Part shown: piece after piece, positions 36,794 through 45,378 of the stretch
How positions within the stretch are numbered: the stretch's first letter is position 1
How the letters are laid out: each line of letters begins with the position of its first letter
Assembly (NCBI RefSeq): GCF_002890895.1
Contig: NZ_POUL01000015.1
Coordinates: 1 to 64,000 of the forward strand
DNA: 64,000 bases
Reading direction: 5' to 3'
From: Stutzerimonas stutzeri
Lineage (GTDB): Bacteria; Pseudomonadota; Gammaproteobacteria; Pseudomonadales; Pseudomonadaceae
Notes under the pieces: model-generated
What the model saw: the letters and a program-made list of their open reading frames with translations, nothing else
What the model was told of the DNA's origin: nothing
Database searches by the model: none
Position numbers and translations under genes: made by a program

Positions 36794-38767
36794 TCAGAAC
36801 GAAGCGCTCACCCCCAGCGTGTAGCGACGCCCGTCGAGCACGGTTTCGTAACTGTCGTAGTCGATCTGCTCGTTGAAGACGTTGTACACACCCGCCAGCA
36901 GCTTGACGTTTCGGTTCAGCGCATAGGTGCCGCCAAGGTCGACCAGGGTGTACGCCGGGGTGCTCTCCGCCATGCTGGTGCGCGACAGGTATTCCGAGGT
37001 TTCGCTGCGGTAATTGAGCCGTGCCCAGGTGCCGAGGTGGTCGCTGGCCTGCCAATCCAGCATGGTGTTGAACATGTGCTTGGGCATCTTGTTCAGTGGC
37101 TCGCCGCGGAAGTCACCGCTGCGCTGCTCCGAGTCGGTGTAGGTGTAGTTGGCACCCAGGGAGAGGGTCTCGGTGATCGCCCAGTCGAAGGTCGCCTCAA
37201 CACCGCGCATGCGCGCTTCATCGACGTTCACTCGATCACTGATGAAACGGTACGCCTCACCATTGACCACGCACTGGCCGGAGGCATTGCCGGTGGTATC
37301 CGTGCAGCGGCGAAGCTCGGTGATCTTGTCTTCGAAGTCGGTGTTAAACAGGGTCAAGCCCGCCGAGACACCGTTCAGGCTGTCCCACAACACGCCGATT
37401 TCCTGGCTCAGGCTTTCCTCGGGTTTGAGTGCCGAGTTGCCGACAATGACCGCGGGATCGCCCCGTCCGCCGCCGGTTATCTGTCCCCAGTTATCCACGG
37501 CCGCACGAATGTCCGGCGAGCGGTAGCCACTGGAGACGCCGCCCTTGACCGTCCATTGCTCGGCTGCCTGCCACACGCCGTAAACCCGCGGAGACCAGTG
37601 GGTGCCGTAGTTCTCATCGCGATCCATACGCAGGCCGGTGGTCAGCGCGAAGCTGTCGGTCAGGCTCCACTCGTCTTCGGCGAAGAGCGCCCAGGACCAG
37701 CGCGTCAGGCGGGTCAGGTCCTCAGCACCGGCCAGCTGGTTACCCTTGTCCGAAAGATCCTCGTATTTGTACTGACCGCCGAGCGTGGTGATGTGGTCAC
37801 CCAGAAACAGCGAGCTCTGCGTGTTGAACACACTGTTCTCCAGCTCCATCTCACGCCCGGGGTTTTCGATGCGCTCCTGCTGCAGATAGGTTTCCGACTG
37901 GCCCGAAGTCCAGCGGCCGGTGTGGCTGATGGAGTAATGCGTGCGGTCGTAGTCGGACAGCGAATCGCTGTTGCCCGTGCCGGAACGGCCTACGCTGGAG
38001 TTGCGTTCCTGCTCGGTCTTACCCGCTTCCAGCACGATGTCATTGGACTCGTCTGGCGTGAACGACAACTTGGCCGTTCCGCTGTCGGTCTTTTGCTCAT
38101 TGAATCCGCGAGGGATGTCGTCCTCGTCTCGTCGAGCTGTCTGTCCGTATACCTGCAGCCCCAGAAGGCCGCCGACCATTGGCCCGGAGAGGTAGCCGTT
38201 CAACGTATGGTAGTCACCGGAGTCGGAGCGGTCCTGGAAGGTCTTTTCGGTGCGTAGCCCACCGTGCCAGGTATCAGCCACCTTGCGCGTGATGATATTG
38301 ATCACACCGCCCATGGCATCGGAGCCGTAAAGCGAGGACATCGGGCCGCGCACGACTTCGATGCGTTCGATGGCTTCCAGCGGCGGCGTCCAGCCTTGCT
38401 CGATGCCCGGGCCGTCGCTGTTGGGGCGCGTCGCGCGCGACTCCATGCGCTTGCCGTCGATGAGGATGAGGGTGTACTTGGAGGCCATGCCGCGAATGCT
38501 GATATCGCTGGAACTGGCGCCGCCGGTGACCACGACGCCCGGGATGTCACGCAGGGCATCGGTGACATCACGGTAGGATTTGTTTTCCAGCTCCTCGCGA
38601 GTGACCACGGAGATGGAGGCGGGGGCCTGCTTGATCTGCTGCTCGAATCCCGACGCGGTCACGACGACGTTCTTTAGTTCGACCGGCTCTGCGGCACTGA
38701 CCGGCGTGCTCATCCAGGTTGCTACAGCGATTGCGCAAGCCAGCCGATGTCGATTGAAAGTCACCAT
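36794..38767 (-). CDS. TonB-dependent receptor, FepA/CirA-like
   Basis: Outer-membrane receptor of 657 residues. Signal peptide ends MSTPVSAAE (about 24). Plug domain: TonB-box-like KNVVVTASGF, APASISVVTREELENKSYRD, SISIRGM-like DISIRGMASKYTLILIDGKR and RGPMSSLYGSDAMGGVINII. Barrel ends YTLGVSASF. The plug wording is that of catecholate and colicin-type receptors (FepA, CirA, IrgA). It lies directly downstream of an OmpR-type pair, as the P. aeruginosa pfe and pir receptor systems do, with a Fur-like box in front. Confidence 0.92.
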   Translation of the reverse strand: MVTFNRHRLACAIAVATWMSTPVSAAEPVELKNVVVTASGFEQQIKQAPASISVVTREELENKSYRDVTDALRDIPGVVVTGGASSSDISIRGMASKYTLILIDGKRMESRATRPNSDGPGIEQGWTPPLEAIERIEVVRGPMSSLYGSDAMGGVINIITRKVADTWHGGLRTEKTFQDRSDSGDYHTLNGYLSGPMVGGLLGLQVYGQTARRDEDDIPRGFNEQKTDSGTAKLSFTPDESNDIVLEAGKTEQERNSSVGRSGTGNSDSLSDYDRTHYSISHTGRWTSGQSETYLQQERIENPGREMELENSVFNTQSSLFLGDHITTLGGQYKYEDLSDKGNQLAGAEDLTRLTRWSWALFAEDEWSLTDSFALTTGLRMDRDENYGTHWSPRVYGVWQAAEQWTVKGGVSSGYRSPDIRAAVDNWGQITGGGRGDPAVIVGNSALKPEESLSQEIGVLWDSLNGVSAGLTLFNTDFEDKITELRRCTDTTGNASGQCVVNGEAYRFISDRVNVDEARMRGVEATFDWAITETLSLGANYTYTDSEQRSGDFRGEPLNKMPKHMFNTMLDWQASDHLGTWARLNYRSETSEYLSRTSMAESTPAYTLVDLGGTYALNRNVKLLAGVYNVFNEQIDYDSYETVLDGRRYTLGVSASF

Positions 38768-38862
38768 GTACTGCCATCTCCCTGAGAAAACCTACGTATG
38801 CAGCCATGAACGATATGGCGCATGCATGTGAGCTGCGGTGCGATCCGCTAGTCGCTCGCAAT

Positions 38863-38881
38863 GCTAAGTATTCTCATTTGA
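38863..38881. promoter_or_regulatory. Fur-like box in front of the CirA-like receptor
   Basis: On the minus strand TCAAATGAGAATACTTAGC matches the Fur consensus at 12 of 19 positions, with the central ATGAGAAT typical of Pseudomonas Fur sites. It lies 96 bp before the receptor ATG. Confidence 0.55.
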
Positions 38882-38901
38882 GAGTAAAGCGCATTTACAA
38901 T

Positions 38902-40233
38902 CTATACACTTCGCAGGCGGATGATCATGCGTAACCCGGACGCTCCGTTCTCGGCCCAGATCGCGCCGCCCTGCATCACCACCATGCTGCGGGCGATGGC
39001 CAGGCCCAAACCGAAGCCGTCGCCACCGGGTCGGGCTGCGCTGAGCCGAGCGAAAGGCCTGAAGATCACCGGCAGTTTCGCCTCCGGTACACCGGGGCCC
39101 TGGTCCTCGATGCGCAGCTGCCAGCTGTCACTGTCTCGATTGGCCGTGAGCCATACCACGCCTTGCGCCGGGGAGTAGCGAATGGCATTGCGCAGGATAT
39201 TTTCCATGGCCTGCGCCAGCGCGTTGAGATTGCCGAGCACCTGACAGCCTTCCGGTATCTGCGCCTGTATGCGTTCACGCGGCCAGCCGGCCTCGAAACA
39301 GGCGTTTTCGCAAAGCAGGTCCCAGAGCGCCGCAACGTCCACCGGCTCGCATTCGAAGCGGGGCTGTTCACTGTCCAGCCAGGCGAACTCCAGGGTGTTA
39401 TCGACCAGTTGCTGCATGCTGGTGATTTCGCGCTCGGTGCGGCTGCGCATGTCTTCGGCGCCCAGTTCGCTCTCGCAGGCGACCCGCAGTCTGCTCAGCG
39501 GCGTGCGCAGCTCGTGGGAGAGATCGCGCAACAGCTGTTGCTGCTGGGCGACGGAGTCGCGCAGGCGTTGCGTCAGGTATTCGAGCGAGCGGCCCAGTTC
39601 GCCCAGCTCATCGTTGCGTCGCGCGATGGAGGGGGGCAGCAGGGAGTCGAGGCGGTTGCCGCGTAAGGCGTTTGCCTGTCGGCGCAGGCGGTCCAGCGGT
39701 GAAACCAGCATCCGGTAGAGAAGCCAGCAGAACAGCAATGACAGCAGCACCAACGGCAGATAGACGCCGCCCGCAGTAAGCAGCGCATGGTGGCGCCATG
39801 GCCGGAAGCGTTCCGGCAACTGGATGATCAACTTGGCGGCGCTGCCCTCCAGCGGTACCGAAACCAGTGGCAGGCCGTCATAGCGCCTGCTCATGGGCCA
39901 GTCGTAATGCCGCACGAAGGTGAGCTTTTGCCGTTCCTCGTCGCTCAGCGTTTGCCCGCCCAGCGGTTGCAGCTGTTCGTCCACGACCACCAGCCAGCCC
40001 GGCTCACGTTCCTTCATTGCCATCAGCCACTGCGCCATCGCCTCTGGGCCCTCCTGTAGCGCAGCCTGGGCTTCGCCCGCATAGCCACTGAGGGTGTTGC
40101 GCGCCTGTTCAGACAGAAACGAGCTGGTCCTGTCGATATAGCGGCCCACATAGCCGCTGGCCCAGATCATCGACAGGCAGAATCCGGCCACCAGCACCAC
40201 CAGGCGCCAGAACAACGAATGACGATTGGGCAT
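38902..40233 (-). CDS. Two-component sensor histidine kinase (receptor-linked, PfeS/PirS-like)
   Basis: Inner-membrane kinase of 443 residues. The ATG at 40233 overlaps the regulator stop (ATGA), so translation is coupled. TM1 is WRLVVLVAGFCLSMIWASGY, TM2 about residues 155-175 (VYLPLVLLSLLFCWLLY), with a periplasmic sensor between them. HAMP follows, then the dimerisation helix LLRDLSHELRTPLSRLRVA with the phosphorylated His, and the ATPase domain (NILRNAIRYSP, DQGPGVPE, GDGFGLGLAIARSM). With the regulator it probably induces the adjacent receptor in response to its siderophore. Confidence 0.9.
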   Translation of the reverse strand: MPNRHSLFWRLVVLVAGFCLSMIWASGYVGRYIDRTSSFLSEQARNTLSGYAGEAQAALQEGPEAMAQWLMAMKEREPGWLVVVDEQLQPLGGQTLSDEERQKLTFVRHYDWPMSRRYDGLPLVSVPLEGSAAKLIIQLPERFRPWRHHALLTAGGVYLPLVLLSLLFCWLLYRMLVSPLDRLRRQANALRGNRLDSLLPPSIARRNDELGELGRSLEYLTQRLRDSVAQQQQLLRDLSHELRTPLSRLRVACESELGAEDMRSRTEREITSMQQLVDNTLEFAWLDSEQPRFECEPVDVAALWDLLCENACFEAGWPRERIQAQIPEGCQVLGNLNALAQAMENILRNAIRYSPAQGVVWLTANRDSDSWQLRIEDQGPGVPEAKLPVIFRPFARLSAARPGGDGFGLGLAIARSMVVMQGGAIWAENGASGLRMIIRLRSV

Positions 40234-40934
40234 CAGCTCGCCTGCAGTTCCAGCACATAGCCTTTGCCCCATACCGACTCCAGGCGCAGGGTCAGCACCT
40301 GTTCGCGCGCCAACTTGCGCCGGATGTTGCTGACGTGCATGTCCAGGCTGCGATCATGCTGGGAAAAGCCACGGCGCAGTGCCTGCTGGTAGAGAAACGG
40401 TTTGCTCAGCACTTCTCCGGCTGCCTCGTACAACACTTTCATCAGTCGGTATTCGGTGGCGGTCAGGCCGACCCAGCGCCCCTCATAACGCAGGTCGCAG
40501 CGCTGGTCGTCGAAGTGCACCGCATCCTCGTTCGCCGCTGGCGTTACGCTTCGCTCGTAGGCCACGCGCCGCAGGATGGCGGCGATGCGCACCTGCAATT
40601 CCTCGATACTGAAGGGCTTGGGCAGGTAGTCGTCGGCCCCGCTGTCGAAGCCCTGGATCCGATGCGCCTCGTTACCCAGCGCGGACATCATCAGCACCGG
40701 CGTGCGGCGTTGCTCGCGCAACCGGGTCAACAGCTCCATGCCGCTGAGTTCCGGCAGCATCACATCCAGCAAGATCAGGTCGTACGTCGCTTCGCTGGCC
40801 AACGCGAGGCCGGTCGGGCCGTCATTGGCGAGGGTGACGTTGAAGCCGCGATGCTCCAGGGAGGTTTTCAGGTGAGGGCCGAGGATCGGATCGTCCTCAA
40901 TGGCCAGTATCTGGCGAGTTGCGCAGGTGGACAT
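40233..40934 (-). CDS. OmpR-family response regulator (PfeR/PirR-like)
   Basis: Protein of 233 residues. Receiver domain with acidic pair AIEDDP, phosphorylated Asp 57 in YDLILLDVMLPELSGME, and Lys in DDYLPKPFSIEEL; C-terminal winged helix with LTATEYRLMKVLYEAAGEVLS and RSLDMHVSNIRRKL. The first gene of a regulator-kinase operon followed by a TonB-dependent receptor. A Fur-like sequence lies 17 bp before its ATG. Siderophore-responsive activation of the receptor is inferred from the pfe/pir pattern. Confidence 0.92.
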   Translation of the reverse strand: MSTCATRQILAIEDDPILGPHLKTSLEHRGFNVTLANDGPTGLALASEATYDLILLDVMLPELSGMELLTRLREQRRTPVLMMSALGNEAHRIQGFDSGADDYLPKPFSIEELQVRIAAILRRVAYERSVTPAANEDAVHFDDQRCDLRYEGRWVGLTATEYRLMKVLYEAAGEVLSKPFLYQQALRRGFSQHDRSLDMHVSNIRRKLAREQVLTLRLESVWGKGYVLELQAS

Positions 40935-40950
40935 GCAGAGTTCCGGTGCA

Positions 40951-40967
40951 AATAAGAACGATTATAG
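40951..40967. promoter_or_regulatory. Fur-like box in front of the regulator-kinase operon
   Basis: AATAAGAACGATTATAG resembles the frequent Fur-site core AATGAGAATGATTATC with three differences. It lies between the regulator ATG (40934) and the divergent CAP-domain gene (41097), so it could also affect that gene. Confidence 0.5.
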
Positions 40968-41096
40968 ATTGCCGTCAGGGCAAAACAGCAAGCGCGACCA
41001 GCTGTTTCAGCAGCGTGAGTCGCCGCTCGGGCTCGACTTTCCAGGTGCACCAAGTGCATCTTCAGCGTCCGCGATCCGTGCTATCTGGAGATGTCC

Positions 41097-41948
41097 ATGC
41101 GCCTGCCTTGTTTCTCATTTCTGCTCATGACGCTGCTGAGCGGTAGCCCTGTCGCTATGGCGACCAGCGCAGGAGAGGAGGGGCAATTGATCGAGACGAT
41201 CAACGCCTATCGCAGCGAAGTGCAGCGCTGCGAAGAGCGGGCGAGCGAAGAGCTGACGGCGCTGGCAACGGACTCGCGCCTGGTGTTGCCCGCAACCGGC
41301 GCCGGTGATCTGCAGGGCTCGCTGGGCCGCAACGGTTATCCGATGGCCAATGTGCAGGCCATCAGCCTGTCCGGACCACGCGATGCGCAAGCCGCCATGC
41401 AGGCGCTGCGCGAAAGCTTTTGTCGCGTGGTGCTTGACCCGCAGTACGCCGATATCGGCGTAAGCCGCGAAGGGCGCGACTGGCGCATCGTGCTGGCACG
41501 GCCAATGCTCGGTGGGCACCTGAAAGACTCCCAGACTGAAGGCCAGGCGCTGCTTGATGAGCTCAACCGTGTGCGAGCCAGCGCGCGCCAATGTGCCGGA
41601 AAACCCTTCGCCGCGACCGCTCCGCTGAACTGGAACGCAACGCTTGCCGGTCTCGCCGAAGCCCACAGTCGAGCCATGGCTAATGACAACTTCTTCAGCC
41701 ATCTGGATCGTGACGGACGAACGCCGGGCGACAGGGCCGAGCTGGCAGGCTATCCCGGTGCTCCAGTTGGCCAGAACATCGCCGCCGCGCTGGATCGACC
41801 GCGACAGATTGTCGAAGGCTGGCTGGCGAATCCAGGGCATTGCGCCAATCTGATGAACCCGCAATTCACTGAAGCGGGCGCCGCCTATGCGGTGGACCCG
41901 CAGAGCGATGCCGGTATCCATTGGGTCGCATTCTTCGGCGAGCAATAG
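41097..41948 (+). CDS. Exported CAP/SCP-superfamily protein (paralogue 2)
   Basis: Protein of 283 residues from ATG 41097, preferred over ATG 41091 because GGAG is then six bases upstream. Signal peptide LLMTLLSGSPVAMA. The C-terminal CAP domain reads LNWNATLAGLAEAHSRAMA, NFFSHLDRDGRTPGD, QNIAAALDRPRQIVEGWLA and NPGHCANLMNPQFTEAGAAY. Similarity to the protein at 9349-10245 runs the full length, including the non-CAP N-terminal part (VQAISLSGPRDAQAAMQAL, YADIGVSREG). Extracytoplasmic; function unknown. Divergent from the iron-linked two-component operon. Confidence 0.85.
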   Translation: MRLPCFSFLLMTLLSGSPVAMATSAGEEGQLIETINAYRSEVQRCEERASEELTALATDSRLVLPATGAGDLQGSLGRNGYPMANVQAISLSGPRDAQAAMQALRESFCRVVLDPQYADIGVSREGRDWRIVLARPMLGGHLKDSQTEGQALLDELNRVRASARQCAGKPFAATAPLNWNATLAGLAEAHSRAMANDNFFSHLDRDGRTPGDRAELAGYPGAPVGQNIAAALDRPRQIVEGWLANPGHCANLMNPQFTEAGAAYAVDPQSDAGIHWVAFFGEQ

Positions 41949-41974
41949 AGGCTGCTGGGACGAATCCTCTATTG
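41943..41974 (+). terminator. Hairpin overlapping the CAP paralogue 2 stop codon
   Basis: CAATAGAGG (41943-41951, containing the stop codon) and CCTCTATTG (41966-41974) form a perfect 9-bp stem with a 14-nt loop. Terminator-like or 3'-end stabiliser. Confidence 0.4.
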
Positions 41975-42095
41975 GTCAAGAACGGCAAACGTTCGTTTTC
42001 CGATCGGGCTTGGTCGCCAGCGAACATTTGGTGGGTCGGTGCGTTCGAACAAGGAACCGCTCAATCTTGCCGGCAACAGACCAGGAGCCAACAAC

Positions 42096-42245
42096 ATGAC
42101 CGACCCTAAAGACCCGCTCAAGGATGGCCTGACCCCACCGGACTACGACGAATACGGCGACGTGCCTGAGTCGGGTGAAAACGAGCAGGAAGAACAGGTT
42201 GATCCCAACGACGAGCCGAACGCCGGAGAAAGCCCGCTCGGCTAA
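42096..42245 (+). CDS. 49-residue acidic protein
   Basis: Starts MTDPKDPLKDGLTPPDYDEY and continues with many Asp, Glu and Pro residues to a stop at 42245. AGGAG lies eight bases before the ATG. Very acidic, without hydrophobic segments, so probably soluble and intrinsically disordered. I do not recognise a family. Codon use matches the neighbours. Confidence 0.65.
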   Translation: MTDPKDPLKDGLTPPDYDEYGDVPESGENEQEEQVDPNDEPNAGESPLG

Positions 42246-42396
42246 ACGGCAGTAACTGCTCTTTTGCCGGCAGGGGCCTTTCGCCAGGCGCCATGCTGGA
42301 CAATTCGATCCGCCCAGCTTAAAAGGACGCGCGTCGTGCTCGGTAGCGCAAAGGTGCTAGCTGGCAGTCGTGTGTTATCCCAAAGGCAGGTAGATC

Positions 42397-42522
42397 GTGA
42401 GAAAGAAGAAGCCAGTAGACCCTGTTCGCCAAGCAGAAAAGAACCGCGCCCATCGGATCGGCTGGGTAATCGCCGCTGCCGGCATCGTGGTGGGCTTCAT
42501 CCTGATAATGATGCAGCCATAG
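42397..42522 (+). CDS. 41-residue basic single-helix membrane protein
   Basis: GTG start at 42397 with AGGCAGGT upstream. A basic N-terminus (KKKPVDPVRQAEKNRAHR) is followed by one membrane helix (IGWVIAAAGIVVGFILIMM). The charge pattern predicts a cytoplasmic N-terminus. Unrecognised family; likely a real small inner-membrane protein because ribosome site, length and topology agree. Confidence 0.55.
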   Translation: MRKKKPVDPVRQAEKNRAHRIGWVIAAAGIVVGFILIMMQP

Positions 42523-42543
42523 CCGCCTGTTCAGGTTAGTTCG

Positions 42544-42822
42544 TCAACGGGCGGTACGACCGGCAGGCCTTTCCGTCATCATCAGCAGCAAGGGCATCGC
42601 CCCGGCGGGTTTGGCTTTCGCCTCCTGACTTTGCTTACCGGGCGTCCCAGCTATGATGCTGGCCACCGTTAACAGCAGTAGCAATACCAGCATGTGCAGC
42701 GGGACTCGCCGAGCGCTCGTTAGGAGGGCGGCCCAACCTTGGACTCCAGCCGGTATTGGACCATCTGTTCGCTCCGGTTGGCTGCCTGTATCGTTCTGCA
42801 CCTGCTTAAGCCCAACAGACAT
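42544..42822 (-). CDS. 92-residue single-helix membrane protein, unknown
   Basis: From ATG 42822 with TTAGAGGA seven bases upstream; frame open to 42852. A polar N-terminal half (SVGLKQVQNDTGSQPERTDG) leads to one membrane helix (VPLHMLVLLLLLTVASIIAG) and a basic tail. No family recognised. Convergent with the 41-residue gene, 21 bp between stops. Confidence 0.5.
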   Translation of the reverse strand: MSVGLKQVQNDTGSQPERTDGPIPAGVQGWAALLTSARRVPLHMLVLLLLLTVASIIAGTPGKQSQEAKAKPAGAMPLLLMMTERPAGRTAR

Positions 42823-43282
42823 GTTCAATCCTCTAAAAGAACCCGCCGCCATCGAGCTTGTATAAGTCTCGTCCTAATCCGTGGCAGGCGGAGCCGACTG
42901 TATAGGGGCGCCACATGGCCATCAATCGCCTTAACGATGGATGTTACGGTCAGGATTAAGCATTCGATGTGTTGTTGTATCGCTATGGGTGCTATTTAGC
43001 GCGCATCGCCTGATGCCGCCGACCCTCTACCCCAAGTACTGGCCCACTTGCATGCATCGACGACATGCATCAGCTGAGTATCGAGCAGTACAGTGATTGG
43101 TGCATTGGCCATGGGAAGACCTGGCCAAGGTTAGGGCCGCGCACGTTAGAGGGGGCTACGCCGGCTATGGTATGGGGTCGGCACCTTGATGCTCATCTGC
43201 GCTGTAAGCCGCATGCGGTTGTCGTCTATCCAGCCACTGCACCTGTGCGGCAGGTCGGCCTAGCTGATGAAGACAATGCGGT
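42823..43282. other. Gene-poor stretch
   Basis: About 460 bp with no gene that I can support. The frame 43065-43355 (+) has no ribosome site, no recognisable domain, and overlaps the 3' end of the methyltransferase gene. The first 150 bp are relatively AT-rich and probably hold the promoter of the gene starting at 42822. Confidence 0.5.
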
Positions 43283-43771
43283 TCAGCATGGTTTACGCGC
43301 CGCTCCAAACCCGGGGCCGGAACGTGTGTTGTTGCCCTTGGCCAAGCGGTCGTAAAGCACCACGTTGACCGTCGCGGCGAGGTTCATGCAACCGTTGGTG
43401 GGGATGTAGACCACGTCCTCGCACCAGTCACGGATCTCTTTGCTCAGCGAGCCATCTTCTGCGCCGAAGATGTACAGCGCGCGATCCGGATGGGTGTATT
43501 CAGGAAGGGCTCGCGCACCTTCGACCAATTCCACGGCGACCGGCACGCAGCCGAGCGGCAGGATCTTGCGCAGATCATCGATGTTGATCAGCGGAATGTC
43601 CTGATGGACTTTCTTGGTGTCGGTGATGAAATCCTTGGCTCGGTCGTAGCGAGTGCCGGTGTAGAACACCGACGCCGCGCCATAGCAGCCTGCTGCTCGC
43701 ATGATTGCGCCGACATTGGAAGGCGACTTCGGATTGCTCAAGCCGATGCAGGCGTAACGTTTGTTGCTCAC
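43283..43771 (-). CDS. TrmH/SpoU-type RNA methyltransferase
   Basis: SAM-dependent methyltransferase of 162 residues. SPSNVGAIMRAAGCYGA is motif 1, YIFGAEDGSLSKEI motif 2 and VYIPTNGCMNLAATVNVVLYD motif 3 of the SPOUT knot. The length fits the TrmL-like small subgroup without an extra RNA-binding domain, although motif 3 departs from the usual PM...SLNVS form. Target (tRNA or rRNA) cannot be stated. A decayed relative lies at 48487-48705. Confidence 0.88.
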   Translation of the reverse strand: MSNKRYACIGLSNPKSPSNVGAIMRAAGCYGAASVFYTGTRYDRAKDFITDTKKVHQDIPLINIDDLRKILPLGCVPVAVELVEGARALPEYTHPDRALYIFGAEDGSLSKEIRDWCEDVVYIPTNGCMNLAATVNVVLYDRLAKGNNTRSGPGFGAARKPC

Positions 43772-43779
43772 TGGAAAAG

Positions 43780-43802
43780 ACTCGCGCGGAAAACGCGCGA
43801 GT
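43780..43802 (-). terminator. Hairpin after the PRISE-like reductase gene
   Basis: ACTCGCGCG (43780-43788) and CGCGCGAGT (43794-43802), perfect 9-bp stem with loop GAAAA, between the reductase stop (43844) and the methyltransferase start (43771) on the minus strand. Confidence 0.55.
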
Positions 43803-43843
43803 ATACGGGACAGTCTCGTCTCCAGCCGGTTGCCTTGTCGCGA

Positions 43844-44905
43844 TCAGGGAATGAGCTTGCTCGCACGCAGTTTGGCAAAAACCTCGTAGAAGGCATCGTC
43901 ACTCGCCTGGTAATCCAGAAAGCCAAGCTTTCGACTCTTCGACATGTCTGTCACCACCTCGATAGGCCGACCCAGGTCGGCATCGGTGTGCCACGGCGAA
44001 ATCAGTTTGCCTATGTCCGCTTCGGCCAGGTCGAACTGTTTGGCCATCTCAGCCCATACCGGTGCATCGCCCGCCATCTGCTGTTCCAGCGGAGCGGGCT
44101 GGCCATCGAATGGCGCCGCTTCGATGCCAAACCACTCGGCAATGCGAGACCACATCCACTTCCAGCGGAACACGTCACCGTTGACGATGTTGAAGGCCTG
44201 GTTGGCGGCGGCCGGTGTAGTCGAAGCCCAGTGCAGGTGCCGGGCCAGCTGGCCCGCATCGGTCATATCGGTCAGGCTGTTCCACTGGACTTCCGAGCCC
44301 GGAAAGCGGAAGGGCCGACCGGTCTGACGGCAGATCGAGGCGTACACGGCCAGCGTCGTTGCCATGTTCATTGCGTTGCCGACTGCGATTCCGGTGACGG
44401 TGTGGGGGCGGTGAACGCTCCAACTGAAGCCATCGCGTTCGGCCGCCGCAAATACTTCGTCTTCCTGGGCGTAGTAGAAATTCTCGACGTCGAGCCGCCC
44501 TTGTTCTTCACGAAACGGCGTCTGCGGCAGCGAGCCTTTGCCGTAGGCTTCGAACGGGCCAAGGTAGTGCTTGAGGCCGGTGACCAGCGCGACGTGGCGA
44601 ACCGAGTGGGAGCTGCGGACGGCTTCGAGTACGTTTCGAATCATCTGCGCATTCACGCGTATGTTCTCCGCCTCGGTGGCCTGGCGAGCCCAGGTGGTCA
44701 GAAAGAGGTGAGTGGGCGAAACGTCGGCCAGCGCCGAAGACAGGGCCGCCGGATCCAGCAGGTTTGCGCTGATCGGAGAAACCCCGGATTCCTGACTCGG
44801 CCGACGCGCGAGCCCGGCGACCGCCCAGCCTTCTTTGGCCAGCAGGCGAGACACCGCGCTACCCACGATTCCACTCGCGCCGACCACCAGTGCTTGATTT
44901 GTCAT
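43844..44905 (-). CDS. SDR-type reductase resembling progesterone 5-beta-reductase (PRISE family)
   Basis: NAD(P)H-dependent extended SDR of 353 residues. ALVVGASGIVGSAVSRLLA is the cofactor loop; HVALVTGLKHYLGPFEAYG and NFYYAQEDEVF are the hallmark blocks of PRISE enzymes (progesterone 5-beta-reductase/iridoid synthase), which reduce activated C=C bonds, with the Tyr of FYYAQED as catalytic candidate and the Lys of GLKHY. The physiological substrate in bacteria is not known; detoxification of enones is an inference. Divergent from an HxlR regulator that probably controls it. Confidence 0.85.
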   Translation of the reverse strand: MTNQALVVGASGIVGSAVSRLLAKEGWAVAGLARRPSQESGVSPISANLLDPAALSSALADVSPTHLFLTTWARQATEAENIRVNAQMIRNVLEAVRSSHSVRHVALVTGLKHYLGPFEAYGKGSLPQTPFREEQGRLDVENFYYAQEDEVFAAAERDGFSWSVHRPHTVTGIAVGNAMNMATTLAVYASICRQTGRPFRFPGSEVQWNSLTDMTDAGQLARHLHWASTTPAAANQAFNIVNGDVFRWKWMWSRIAEWFGIEAAPFDGQPAPLEQQMAGDAPVWAEMAKQFDLAEADIGKLISPWHTDADLGRPIEVVTDMSKSRKLGFLDYQASDDAFYEVFAKLRASKLIP

Positions 44906-44991
44906 CTTCAGACCCCAAAAACGAAACAGGCCTGCACCTTACCCACTCGAAAATGCCGATCCAAGTCGGCACCAAATGGTAACCATCCCCC

Positions 44992-45378
44992 ATGCAACCC
45001 GGCTCTGACGAAGAACAATGGCGCGAAGACTGCGCCCCAAGACGCGTGCTCGAGATCTTCTCGACCAAGTGGACCAGCATGATTCTGCACACCCTGCATG
45101 CTCGCCACGACGGCACCGCGCGCAGCGGCGCGTTGCATCGAAGTCTGCCGGGTATATCCAAGAAAATGCTGATCCAGACGCTGCGTGAGCTGGAGGGCAG
45201 CGGGCTGATCGAACGACATACGCTCGATACAGTACCGCCTGCCGTGAGCTATGCACTCTCGCCACTGGGCAAGCTTATGGTCCAACCCATCGAGATGATC
45301 TACGACTGGGCGAGGCAGAACTCAGGCGCGCTGGACCAGCTGCGGCCACGAAGCACGTCGCGCCGGCGGGGGGAGTGA
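44992..45378 (+). CDS. HxlR-family transcriptional regulator
   Basis: Protein of 128 residues. The winged helix is EIFSTKWTSMILHTLHARH with the conserved Lys-Trp, then LHRSLPGISKKMLIQTLREL and LIERHTLDTVPPAVSYALSPLGK, the standard HxlR/MarR-like core. Such regulators sense electrophiles or oxidants, often through a Cys near the N-terminus; Cys 14 here (EDCAPRR) fits that position. Divergent from the PRISE-like reductase across 86 bp, which should contain its operator. Confidence 0.9.
   Translation: MQPGSDEEQWREDCAPRRVLEIFSTKWTSMILHTLHARHDGTARSGALHRSLPGISKKMLIQTLRELEGSGLIERHTLDTVPPAVSYALSPLGKLMVQPIEMIYDWARQNSGALDQLRPRSTSRRRGE

Noticed and set aside
43065-43355. 96-codon frame beginning MHQLSIEQYSDWC
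   Set aside because: No ribosome site or family match, and its end overlaps the methyltransferase gene on the other strand.
43490-45082. Long open frame (530 codons) antisense to the methyltransferase and PRISE-like genes
   Set aside because: Shadow frame of two well-supported genes; no recognisable domain.
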